NCBI RefSeq assembly: GCF_038396785.1
Contig: NZ_CP151087.1
Span: forward strand, 3,286,001-3,350,000
Length of the DNA: 64,000 nt
Reading direction: 5' to 3'
DNA from: Sphingobacterium thalpophilum
GTDB taxonomy: Bacteria; Bacteroidota; Bacteroidia; Sphingobacteriales; Sphingobacteriaceae
How positions within the stretch are numbered: the stretch's first letter is position 1; every line of letters begins with the position of its first letter. Shown one piece after another: positions 45,471-54,425 of the stretch. The notes beneath the pieces were generated by a model. That model was not told the DNA's origin. It saw only the letters and a list, made by a program, of their open reading frames with translations, and did no database searches. The position numbers were made by a program, and so were the translations under genes.

Positions 45471-45549
45471 AATTTTTAAGTTTAAAGGTTAAAAACGAAT
45501 TATTTAAAATGATTCTAGCTAAAGTTATGTATTTTAGAAATGCTTTTCC

Positions 45550-45563
45550 TTGATTCAAATCAA
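45550..45563. promoter_or_regulatory. FNR/CRP-type operator upstream of hsp20
   Basis: TTGATTCAAATCAA matches the FNR consensus TTGAT-N4-ATCAA exactly and is palindromic. It lies between the Crp/Fnr gene and hsp20, which suggests that the regulator controls the island. Confidence 0.65.
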
Positions 45564-45581
45564 GACACTGAAAAAATTTGT

Positions 45582-46265
45582 TCAATCGTTCATATTTGAT
45601 ATTTTAAATAATTTGTCTTTTCTTAAAAGTTCAATCATTCCGTTTATAGATTTAATAAGTCCGGATTCCTGAAACCTGGTTAAATACCTGCTAAGCGTTT
45701 CAGGGCTAATGTTTATTATTTTAGCCAAATCTTTTTTAGGTAAACGAATCAGGCTGTCATCATGCACAGGGCTATTTTCAGATGCCTGTTCGAGATCTAA
45801 TAATAAAGTAGCCAACCGTGAATCAATTTTCTTTGAATGCAGGTTCACAATTTGTATTTCACTGCTCCTTATCTCATTAAACAACATTTGAATAATTGAC
45901 CTGGTAAAATCATAGTTCTCATGTATAAGTGTGAGGAATACATTTCGGGGAAAAAAGTATAGCTCGCAATTTTCTAATGCCTGGGCATTGTCAGGGTATG
46001 GTGTATCTTTTAATAAAGATACATAACCAATAAATTCGTTATGCCCAAGCATCCGCAATATAACCTCATCACCTTCATTGCCACCCCTAAATATTTTAAC
46101 CCACCCATATTTCATAAAATACACACCTTTAGGCTTATTACCTTTTCTGTATATAAATTCTCCTTTTTTAAAAGTCCCTATCTCAAAGGAGCTATTTATT
46201 TCATTGCTGAAACGGTTGCGAAGCTCTGCAAAAAGTTTGTTCGATATGTTTCTTTTTTCACTCAT
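45582..46265 (-). CDS. Crp/Fnr-family regulator of the stress island
   Basis: About 227 residues from MSEKRNISNKLFAE at 46265. cNMP-binding-type beta roll (FEIGTFKKGEFIYRKGNKPK, VYFMKYGWVKIFRGGNEGDE) and C-terminal HTH_CRP (LPKKDLAKIINISPETLSRY). No N-terminal Fe-S cysteines, so it is not a classical FNR oxygen sensor. It precedes the chaperone genes with the same orientation and an FNR-like box between. Confidence 0.85.
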   Translation of the reverse strand: MSEKRNISNKLFAELRNRFSNEINSSFEIGTFKKGEFIYRKGNKPKGVYFMKYGWVKIFRGGNEGDEVILRMLGHNEFIGYVSLLKDTPYPDNAQALENCELYFFPRNVFLTLIHENYDFTRSIIQMLFNEIRSSEIQIVNLHSKKIDSRLATLLLDLEQASENSPVHDDSLIRLPKKDLAKIINISPETLSRYLTRFQESGLIKSINGMIELLRKDKLFKISNMND

Positions 46266-46375
46266 TTTTGTTTCCTTGTTTACAACACTTTCATTGAACA
46301 GACTATTACAGGGGCGAAATTTCAAGAAAGCATAAAATTGATAGATGCAAGTTACGTATTATTATTGGCAATAAT

Positions 46376-46453
46376 TTAAGTCTTTTCCCGCAGTAATTCT
46401 TCCAATAATAAATCAAGGTTTACCGATGCAAAAGACGATGCATAGTCACTCAT
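46376..46453 (-). pseudogene. 25-codon C-terminal fragment
   Basis: An open frame MSDYASSFASVNLDLLLEEL ending REKT begins right at the break point of the RND remnant and ends upstream of the Crp/Fnr gene. Protein-like but unidentified; probably the tail of a gene cut by the island junction. Confidence 0.3.
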
Positions 46454-46454
46454 G

Positions 46455-46661
46455 GCATAGAAAGATACACCGATTGGTCAAATTCGTAGGAGATCTTCAC
46501 GTCATCGGGCATATTACGCTGAATGTCCGGCAACTGTTTCTTTAGCGTGTTGACAACATCTAGTGTAGAGGCATTACCTGCTTTTGCAATATTGATATAT
46601 ACGGAACGTTTTCCGTCAATAAGGGCATAGCCTTTCAGGGCTGAGTATATTTTTGGGTATG
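46455..46661 (-). pseudogene. RND efflux transporter fragment
   Basis: About 65 codons (GYALIDGKRSVYINIAKAGN, then NTLKKQLPDIQRNMPDDVKI-SYEFDQSVY) match the periplasmic porter region of an AcrB/CzcA-type pump. N-terminus and everything after the first FDQSVY helix are missing. It is fused to a TolC fragment. Confidence 0.75.
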
Positions 46662-47400
46662 GTTGTGCTGTAGAGGCTATCCAGTTGATAGGTCTTAAAG
46701 TCCTCACCCAGAAATACGGCAAGCTGCTTTGAGTATTCCAATACCTTATCATAAGATTTAATCTGGAAAGATTTTGCGTTGGAAACCTCCGCCTTGGCCA
46801 TTGAAGCATCTACTTCCGGGATCAGGCCGCTTTTTGCACGGGAGTCGGTCATTTCAAAAAAACCTGTGCCCGTTCCAGTTTTTTTTCCTGTACATACTGT
46901 ATGCGCTGTCTGGCCAATAAGTTCAGATAGGCAGCACTCGTTTTCACCTGAAGCTGGAAAATCTTCTGTTCAAGATCTGCAATGGCAGTCTTTTCTTTTG
47001 ACTGCCCCAGTTTTACCTCATTCTTTATCCTGCCGAAAGTGAACAGGTTCCAGTTGACATTGGCAAAGTAGAGTGAACCAAAAGCGGCATTCCAGTTCTT
47101 TTCCGCCAGTGGCAGTGAAGTGGATGCAGAAGCCAGACCTCCGTAGGCGTACATAGAACCGTGTACCATATTAATGGTTCCGAAACTCTGCTGTGCCGCA
47201 AGGGTTACATCCGGCAGGTATTGTTGTTTTTGAAAAACGGTATTTTGTTCGAACGCAGAAACTATCGATTTTTTGGATTTTATCCTGTCATAGTTTTCAG
47301 CGGAACGTTGGAGTGCATTGTCCAGATGCAGTACCTGTGCATAGCCATTAAGACTGCACAGGAACACTACACCAATAGATGCAATGATCTTTATATTCAT
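46661..47400 (-). pseudogene. TolC-family outer-membrane factor, frameshifted and truncated
   Basis: Signal peptide and TolC repeats (LDNALQRSAENYDRIKSKKS, YFANVNWNLFTFGRIKNEVK, AAYLNLLARQRIQYVQEKKL) run to VFLK at 46849, then a T-run frameshift (46855-46861) moves the frame to EMTDSRAKSGLIPEVDASMA. This second frame ends in the fused RND piece. The second half of TolC is gone. It was part of an HYC_CC_PP/TolC/RND efflux operon. Confidence 0.8.
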
Positions 47401-47487
47401 TGTTATAAAAGTTAGAGATTAGACATAACGAATTAAGGCATAACCCTATGTATGGGCATGCAGTTCTTAGTTTCAGAACATCAGATC

Positions 47488-47916
47488 CTAAATTCTATAA
47501 ACGCAGTGAAATATGTAGAGTGGATTGCCCCTCATCGGGATCTTGGTAGAAAGGTAGGTTGGTTTTGAAGGTTCAGCGTATATTCCTGAAAATTCAAACA
47601 ATGCCCCCAATGTTTCATCGGGAATAGCTTCGCCCCAGAATTTAACCGACAGGTAAAATCATGAATATTTATGTGCAGCATTATCTACCTTAACGATCTT
47701 GGTTTCGTGCTTACAGCAGCCTTTCTTTTTTTCTTTTAGTTCTTTATTCTTGTTTGAACGTATCAGACAGGGTTTGTCCGAATCGGCATGGGTATTACTA
47801 TTCGTCAGACTGTAAAGTTTTACAGCCATTCCCTTGCACATATGGGAGTACTGGATAAAGCCCGTAGACAATACCAGATACAACATGGAAAGGAATATGA
47901 CGAATAGTTTTTTCAT
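47488..47916 (-). pseudogene. HYC_CC_PP family protein with an in-frame TGA
   Basis: Signal segment, then FIQYSHMCKGMAVKLYSL, PCLIRSN and KKGCCKHETKIVKVDN: the H-C, CC and PP-family pattern. TGA at 47659-47661 follows HKYS, but the frame remains open (FYLSVKFWGEAIPDETLGAL...PLYIFHCVYRI) to TAG at 47488, matching the family's usual end. A point change to TGA therefore shortens it. The family accompanies metal-efflux RND systems in Bacteroidota. Confidence 0.72.
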
Positions 47917-47962
47917 GAATTATTATGCAAATTTAATAAAAATTACAGTTAATTATACATTT

Positions 47963-48313
47963 TTAGCAGTTACCTGAGCAATCTATTGTCCAATCATCCG
48001 CATCATTTTCATGTACTGCAATTTTACTGATGATCTCGTCTGCTTCGGTGTCCGTGTAGGTCCCGTAACCATTCACAAATACACCTTTAGCCCCATCACT
48101 CTTATTGTGCATAGCGTAAAGGATGGCTTCGTCATCCGGATCGTTCTGCCCGGTAAAACGGTAGATCTTATCAATGACCAGATCATTGATGTTGATGCAA
48201 TGTTTGTCCGGCGTATAGGATGCGGAAACTTCCAATAGGTTGAAGTCTTCGGTATAGCCCCGCTGTCTGAGGATCTCCATAACTTCCGATAAAGTTTTCT
48301 CTGTTGTGATCAT
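47963..48313 (-). CDS. Conserved small Bacteroidota protein (often labelled phosphoribosylpyrophosphate synthetase)
   Basis: 116 residues: EVMEILRQRGYTEDFNLLEV, DKIYRFTGQNDPDDEAILYA and GAKGVFVNGYGTYTDTEADE follow a widespread small family in the phylum. It is far too short for a real PRPP synthetase, so that database label is unreliable. It has a Cys-rich tail (DCSGNC). Function unknown. Confidence 0.65.
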   Translation of the reverse strand: MITTEKTLSEVMEILRQRGYTEDFNLLEVSASYTPDKHCININDLVIDKIYRFTGQNDPDDEAILYAMHNKSDGAKGVFVNGYGTYTDTEADEIISKIAVHENDADDWTIDCSGNC

Positions 48314-48324
48314 ATCTGTTCGTT

Positions 48325-48499
48325 TTAAATTATTTGCGTTTTTTCAGCTATTCTTTTGACCGTTTTTAACGGCAGTAATTCTTTTACCTGTGCCAACCCC
48401 TTATCAACGATAAGTGCACAGTGTTCGCTTTCCACATCTTCCAAGGGTAGATAGATGATCCCATTTTTATTATCAGTTTTCTTCAATATTCTTTTTCAT
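48325..48499 (-). pseudogene. Frameshifted small gene with a CALIVDKGL motif
   Basis: ATG at 48499 gives MKKNIEEN then a stop. One A fewer restores a frame reading NGIIYLPLEDVESEHCALIV-DKGL to EKTQII and TAA at 48325. This would be a protein of about 56 residues. The Cys-containing motif resembles small metal-handling proteins of the phylum, but the match is weak. Confidence 0.4.
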
Positions 48500-48590
48500 T
48501 GGTGTCCGGTTAAAATTTAAACGTTTACTATTTACAGACTGAATCATCTGTAAACGCATTATTTTTGTTTTTTCGAAAATAGAACCTCCC

Positions 48591-48943
48591 CTATGTTTTA
48601 AACAGGGATAATTGGTTCTGGTTCACGTTGCTTAGGTCTCTCCAATCTCCATCAGGTTTTTTCAGGAATTTAAAAAGATCAATATATGTCATCAAGTGAT
48701 ACCGGATGACGGACATCATATTAGAGAAGGCCCATTTTCGTTTTGCCTTTCTTTGAATGACCAGCATGATCAGACCAATAATCAGGCTGACCCAAACTTG
48801 GATTTCGATTGCATTTTGATTATCCCCCAGGAAATACTTTAAGGGGAAGTTTTGTTTCAATCTTTTAAACAGGGTTTCAATTTGCCAGCGCTGCTTGGAT
48901 ATACTTGAACAATCATCGGAATATCCAAAAAGTATATGATTAC
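48591..48943 (-). pseudogene. IS4-type transposase C-terminal fragment
   Basis: KQRWQIETLFKRLKQNFPLK, FLGDNQNAIEIQVWVSLIIG and LKKPDGDWRDLSNV match the end of an IS4-family DDE transposase (YxRRWxxE region with the catalytic Glu). The 5' part is missing, cut exactly where the Rpn copy begins (about 48944). Confidence 0.8.
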
Positions 48944-48944
48944 A

Positions 48945-49921
48945 GTTTTTCGATTTCTTCGATAGAAAGCCCGGTGCCTTTAGCAATATCAGCAATAGGT
49001 AGCCCCATTTTCTTAAACTCTAGTGCAATGGCAATAGCTTCTTCCCGCTTCCCTTTTTCAATGCCTTTCTGAATTCCTTTTTTTTCAGCTTTATCTAATA
49101 AATATTCTTGAGTGCCCATAGTATCGCTCCTTCCTATTTTTGTTTTAATTTCTTCTTCAAACTTAGATAAATTGCCTACAAAAAGCAATTTATCGATCTC
49201 TCCTCTGCCATTAAGGACTAATATATTGAGGAAATATACTTAAAACTTCCTCATTATCAAAACTTACGTAGTAAGTAAGGAAATCATATAGCCCCTGTCG
49301 GGTATCCTTATCCATCTTCCTTTTCATCATCTCATCATACAGATCATGTTTTATTTCTTTCAGTCCATCATCGGTCACTTTCTTGTTTACTACAGCCAAA
49401 AGTGCAGTAAGGACAATCACTGAAAATGGATTCTCATTTGCTCGCAATTCCGATTCTTCCTGATCGAGGATCTTATAGCTATTAAAATCGTAGCGTAATG
49501 AAGTTCCCATAAACTCCTGGCTATATACCACTGGTCGATAGCCTTTGTTTTCATCTGCCAAAATTGCAATAGCTGTAATTGGAACTTTGTAACGATCCCA
49601 TATTCTATAAAAATAGCGAAACATGCGCTCGGCCAAATCTCCCCTGCCTTTATTGCTCTGAATCTCTACATGGCAGAGTACGAACTGTTCGCGGCCATCC
49701 TTTAAAAATACCTTCACAAGCTTGTCTACATAACGGACTCCCCTGCCGTTGCTTTCCGGAGGAAATAAACTCTCAAACTCTTTATCGAGATAATCAAAGG
49801 GTCTGCTCAGATCAAAAACGGCATCCGCATCCGGAAAGATAAATCGTAAAAAATGCGAGAACGTTTGTTCTAAGATAGATTTCCACAAAGGGTCGTCTAC
49901 ACGCCTTGATTTTGGACTCAT
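48945..49921 (-). pseudogene. Rpn-family PD-(D/E)XK nuclease, copy 2, interrupted
   Basis: N-terminal part (49921-49211): VDDPLWKSILEQTFSHFLRF, YVDKLVKVFLKDGREQFVLC, VEIQSNKGRGDLAERM, ending TYYVSFDNEEVLSIF. C-terminal part (49188-48945): EEEIKTKIGRSDTMGTQEYL to IEEIEKL. An insertion of about 70 nt, carrying an AAATTGC/GCAATTT hairpin, splits the reading frame at what should be EEVLSKFEEEI. Rpn proteins are recombination-promoting nucleases once called putative transposases. Copy 1 shares part of this insertion. Confidence 0.82.
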
Positions 49922-49966
49922 AATTATTTATCAACTGGTTAACAGTACAAAGATACGAAATAACAA

Positions 49967-49997
49967 TATAAAATACTAATATAATTAGTATTTTATA
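49967..49997. repeat. Perfect inverted repeat upstream of rpn
   Basis: TATAAAATACTAAT-ATA-ATTAGTATTTTATA, 14 bp arms. It lies about 45 nt upstream of the rpn start and may be an operator or the edge of the mobile segment. Confidence 0.7.
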
Positions 49998-50167
49998 AGA
50001 TAGGGTGAGTGCTCCATTATGGTCGCATCTTTAGTATCCACTTTTCTAAAAAGGAGACCTATATTGAGTATCAGCAGTGGACAATAAAAATAAACAACCA
50101 CACATATAATAACTTTCAGTTATTATAACTATCTTTAAAATTATACAAAGGTTAAAAATCACACAGC

Positions 50168-50855
50168 TTGTTTACTCAAATCGCGAAAAACATGCAATTT
50201 AAAACGACTCTCCGCCCTCTTCTTTTTCTCTGCGCCCTAGGCTTATGTTTTAGCTCTTGCCAAAAGGATGCCTCTTCTGAGTCGGAGGGTCTAATTGATA
50301 TTGAAACCAGAGATGCTGCCTGGACGAAATTGAGTATCCCGGGCCAGCTCAGAGGTACATCGGCTATTTACGGTAATATTGACGATACTTTGGTCGTGGC
50401 CACCATGTACAAGATTTATATGACTAAAGATAAAGGAGCTTCTTGGCAAATGGTCAACGATGCGGGACTTGGCATACCAAGCTTCAGTATGTATCAGGGA
50501 GAATTGATGGCTTTAAGCAACTTCCAGGACCACTCGACAAGTCCATTTTTATTCTCGTTGGATCATGGCAAAAGTTGGAGCACAAAGGGCAAATATGGCT
50601 ATGAAGTCTATGATAAAGTACGGGTCAATCGAAAAGAAACAAAGATCAGTGAAACTGAATCCTACAAAATCAGCCCACAGCCCAATGAAATCATCGACAA
50701 AGAATACGGCCGCCCGTTAATGCAGCCAGATAAACTAGTAAGAGTCACTGATAAAGGCGAACAGAAGCTCGATTTTCCTTTCCGTCGACAACTGAATTAT
50801 ATTTACCACGACAAGAAAAACCGACTTTACATTGGTGCTGAAGGTATACGTTTTG
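50168..50855 (+). pseudogene. Lipoprotein with sialidase-like repeats, 3' truncated
   Basis: Lipoprotein signal (LLFLCALGLCFSSCQ), then Asp-box-like strands (DKGASWQMVNDAGLG, LDHGKSWSTKGKYG) and a C-terminal YIYHDKKNRLYIGAEG that normally leads to a final blade. After about 50850 the frame reads antisense through a kinase remnant (IRFEWTVRTFHQLFD) and stops at 50893. The 3' end was lost when the remnant was joined. Confidence 0.65.
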
Positions 50856-51113
50856 AGTGGACTGTCCGAACGTTCCATCAACTCTTTGACTAAGGAGAAA
50901 CCTATTTCCGGCCCCTGTGCTTCAAGCGCTTTGCCTGCGCGCTCATGGACTTTAAATACGACATCCAGATCTTCATGTGGAATGCCGATCCAAGATCTTC
51001 CAAATAGTGTACAATTTCTTTGCTTGTCTTTTCCCCTAGATTGCAAGATAAACCTGCTCGGTAGCTTTGGCATATTTCACAGCGTTAAAAACCATATTAA
51101 CAGAAGCATATTT
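50846..51113 (-). pseudogene. Histidine kinase HATPase remnant
   Basis: In two frames: ASVNMVFNAVKYAKATEQV (N box) near 51108-51050, and WIGIPHEDLDVVFKV...GPEIGFSLVKELMERSD (G1/G2 boxes) near 50990-50870. Stops and frameshifts separate them. It joins the lipoprotein at about 50850. Confidence 0.65.
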
Positions 51114-51329
51114 ATGCGTTTTTATTCAACAGATTACACATTTCAGCCTAAAAAAATCGAAAAATATTTTAAAAAATGCATTTTTATGCTATATTTGATA
51201 TAAAACATATACAAACCGATTTCTAACCGCTATAAATTTTTATGAAATAGCACAATATTTATGTTGCCCAAGCACCAGGTGTATTGGCAAAACCTAAGTT
51301 AAACGAAACTAATCAAACACAATTTTATT

Positions 51330-54300
51330 ATGAAAAGAAGTATGCTCATACTAGTGAGTTTACTGAGTACGTATGGTGTCGCCCTGGCCCAAAAAATCGT
51401 TACCGGTAAAGTCACTACGACAGATGGGTCGGCATTAGGCGGTGTAACAGTTCTCGAAAAAGGCAAAAACACCCAGTCCATCACCACCAACAGTGGAATG
51501 TACAAGATCACCGTACAAGAAAACGCCACCTTAATTTTTAGACATGTCGGTTATAACCAAATCGAAAAAGCGCTCATGGGGCAGTCGGTAATCAACATCA
51601 GCCTATCCGAAAACAGTTCGTCCCTCGACGAAGTGGTAGTCACCGCTTTCGGAGTCAAACGTGATCGAAAAACCCTCGGATACTCCACACCTATCGTTGC
51701 CGGATCAGATGTATCCGAAACCCAACGCGAATCGTTTTTCCAAGGTCTCCAAGGCCGTGTACCGGGCCTATCTGTCAATAGTACCAGTGGTATGCCAGGT
51801 GCATCAGCACAAATCGTACTGCGCGGCTTTGCCTCCATCTCTGGCGACAACAATGCCCTTATCGTTGTCGATGGCGTACCCATCAACAACTCCACACTGA
51901 ATGAAAATGACCTGGCTAGCAATGGAGCAAATCGAGATCTCGATTACTCCAATCGGGCAATGGATATCAATCCAGACGATATCGAAACCTACACCATTCT
52001 GAAAGGCCCCGAGGCGACAGCCCAATTCGGCAGCCAAGGTGCAGGCGGAGCCATTCTCATAACAACCAAGAAAGGAAAAGCCGGTAAATTTACCGTCAAC
52101 TATTCGCTTTCAGGACGCGTTGAAACGGTCAATAAATACCCCGAGCGGCAATATGTTTATGCACAGGGAACCAATGGTGTATACGCCGCTAATTCGGTCT
52201 ATTCAATGGGACCAAAATATGCAGAAGGAGTCACGCTCTACAAAGACAATGTCAACAACTTCTTCCGCACCGGATATAATCAAAAGCATAATCTTTCTTT
52301 CGAAGGCGGATCAGAAAAAGTGACTTACCGCTGGTCCAATGAATACAGCAACAATACTGGTATCGTCCCCAATACCAGCTATAAGCGCTTTTCGACCCGC
52401 CTCAATGGAACAGCAAAATTTAACGACAAACTCGAATTTAACACCTCTTTCAACTATATCAATTCACAAAACGATAAAGTCCGTAAAGGCAATACAGGCT
52501 ACCTGATTACCCTGATGCGCTTCAACCCGCTGTTTGATGTGAGGGACTGGATCGATGAAAAAGGGAATCGTGTACTCCACAGCACCGATATTTACAATGA
52601 GCTGGATAATCCCTTTTGGGATGTATACCGCAATACCGCCAATGATGATGTAAACCGCCTCCTTGCCACTTCCAACATTACCTATCGTGCTACGAACTGG
52701 CTAAGCCTCAACGGGATCATCGGCATCGACTTTGCCAACACACGGGGGCAAAGCGTTTACCATCCTCAATCCTACTCCGGATCAGGGTCTTCGACCAATG
52801 TACGCAATGGCTCCATGAATGAGTATCAAGTCAATGCACGCGTGCTCTCGGGATCATTTATGGCGACGGCCAATACAAAAATCGGTCGCGACATTAGTTT
52901 TAGGGCAAACTTGGGAACAGAATTTAAAGACTACAATACCCTTACTAACTCCCAATATGGCGAGGACTTTTACGATCCCAACTTTTACAGCATCAACAAC
53001 ACCTTTCCGAGCACGCGCCTGGCGCGATCTGTTGCCAATAACTTTCGTACAGTCGGATTTTTGGCACAGGCCGGATTTGGATATCTCGACAACCTCCTGT
53101 ACCTCAATTTAACAGGTCGATTGGATGCAGCCTCCCGCATGATGCCCAACAATCCTTATTTTGGCTACCCATCGGCATCCTTGGCCTTTAATTTTTCAGA
53201 CCTGTCTTTCTTCAAAAATAAAGTACAATGGCTCAGTGACGGAAAATACCGCATCTCTGTCGGCACGACCGGAAAAGCACCCTTCAAAAGCTACTATACC
53301 CTATCCAATCTAGAGCCAAAGCTCTCAACAGGAGGCGGATTTGCTTACGGCGTGAACGGCGGTAACCCCGACCTGAAAGCCGAAAAAACCAGAGATTTTG
53401 AAACAGGACTCGAATTTGGCTTTTTTAAACGCCGCCTCACATTTGATTTCAGCTATTTTAATCGATTAAGCACAGGACAGATCATTCTGCCAAGATTGAG
53501 CTATGGCTCAGGCTTTGTACTACGGATGATGAACGGCGGCGAAGTCAAAACGTATGGCACCGAATTGCAAGTGAATGTCAACCCGATCAAAAAAGACGAT
53601 TTCAGCTGGGATATGACCTTCAATTTTACCCAATATAAAGGAAAAGTACTTTCATTAGCAGAAGAATTACCCGAACTGTATGATTCTGACACCTGGGTAC
53701 TGAGCGGCGTACGTTCTTCCGTGATGCCAGGCTATAGTATCGGTACCCTAACAGGTACGCAGTTTAAAAGAAACGAGCGTGGAGACATTTTGATCAATCC
53801 ACAAACAGGCTTACCCATTGCCGGCACCGATAAGTATTATCCGATAGGCGACCGCATTCCCGACTATACACTTGGCATTGTCAACAAGTTCAATTACAAA
53901 AACTTTTACCTAACGTTTTTATGGGATCTCCGCAAAGGTGGCGATGTGCTCAACGGGCTAGATTATAGACTCTATACCTATGGGCAGTCTGTGAAAACAT
54001 TAAATCGGGAAGACCCGCGGGTAATTCAGGGCGTATTGGAAGACGGGCTTGAAAACACGGCCAATCCAACAGTAAACCACATTGCAGTAACACCATATTC
54101 CGCATCCGCCTACTATATGACCAATATCGAACCGCAGATGTTTATCGAGAAAAACATTTATGCATTTAGGCTTCGGGATGTAACTCTTCGCTATGCCCTA
54201 CCCAAACATCTGACACAACGCATCTCATCACAAGCCGCACTTAGCGTATTTTTTACGGCCACCGATCTCTTCCTGTTCACCAATTACACAGGGCTGGATC

Positions 54301-54413
54301 CCGAAAGTAATAGCAATACAGCAGGACTAGGCGGTATCGGCGGATACGGAATCGATTACGGGAATATGGCTAAACCCAGAGGTTTCAATTTTGGTTTAAA
54401 CATGAGATTTTAG
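51330..54413 (+). CDS. SusC/RagA-family TonB-dependent transporter
   Basis: 1027 residues: signal peptide (LILVSLLSTYGVALAQ), carboxypeptidase-like domain (GKVTTTDGSALGGVTVLEKG), plug (VPGLSVNSTSGMPGASAQIV, then DIETYTILKGPEATAQFGSQ) and beta barrel to the C-terminal NFGLNMRF. It starts an operon of four genes. No ECF sigma or anti-sigma gene nearby. Confidence 0.95.
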   Translation: MKRSMLILVSLLSTYGVALAQKIVTGKVTTTDGSALGGVTVLEKGKNTQSITTNSGMYKITVQENATLIFRHVGYNQIEKALMGQSVINISLSENSSSLDEVVVTAFGVKRDRKTLGYSTPIVAGSDVSETQRESFFQGLQGRVPGLSVNSTSGMPGASAQIVLRGFASISGDNNALIVVDGVPINNSTLNENDLASNGANRDLDYSNRAMDINPDDIETYTILKGPEATAQFGSQGAGGAILITTKKGKAGKFTVNYSLSGRVETVNKYPERQYVYAQGTNGVYAANSVYSMGPKYAEGVTLYKDNVNNFFRTGYNQKHNLSFEGGSEKVTYRWSNEYSNNTGIVPNTSYKRFSTRLNGTAKFNDKLEFNTSFNYINSQNDKVRKGNTGYLITLMRFNPLFDVRDWIDEKGNRVLHSTDIYNELDNPFWDVYRNTANDDVNRLLATSNITYRATNWLSLNGIIGIDFANTRGQSVYHPQSYSGSGSSTNVRNGSMNEYQVNARVLSGSFMATANTKIGRDISFRANLGTEFKDYNTLTNSQYGEDFYDPNFYSINNTFPSTRLARSVANNFRTVGFLAQAGFGYLDNLLYLNLTGRLDAASRMMPNNPYFGYPSASLAFNFSDLSFFKNKVQWLSDGKYRISVGTTGKAPFKSYYTLSNLEPKLSTGGGFAYGVNGGNPDLKAEKTRDFETGLEFGFFKRRLTFDFSYFNRLSTGQIILPRLSYGSGFVLRMMNGGEVKTYGTELQVNVNPIKKDDFSWDMTFNFTQYKGKVLSLAEELPELYDSDTWVLSGVRSSVMPGYSIGTLTGTQFKRNERGDILINPQTGLPIAGTDKYYPIGDRIPDYTLGIVNKFNYKNFYLTFLWDLRKGGDVLNGLDYRLYTYGQSVKTLNREDPRVIQGVLEDGLENTANPTVNHIAVTPYSASAYYMTNIEPQMFIEKNIYAFRLRDVTLRYALPKHLTQRISSQAALSVFFTATDLFLFTNYTGLDPESNSNTAGLGGIGGYGIDYGNMAKPRGFNFGLNMRF

Positions 54414-54425
54414 GAGGAATACACC

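Noticed and set aside
32930..46300. CIRCE heat-shock operators for HrcA in the chaperone island
   Set aside because: A half-site-like TTAGCACTT near 35975 has no matching GAGTGCTAA; no complete CIRCE seen.
47963..48313. PRPP synthetase enzyme
   Set aside because: At 116 residues it lacks the PRPP-binding and ATP-binding domains; the common label appears to be a propagated misannotation.
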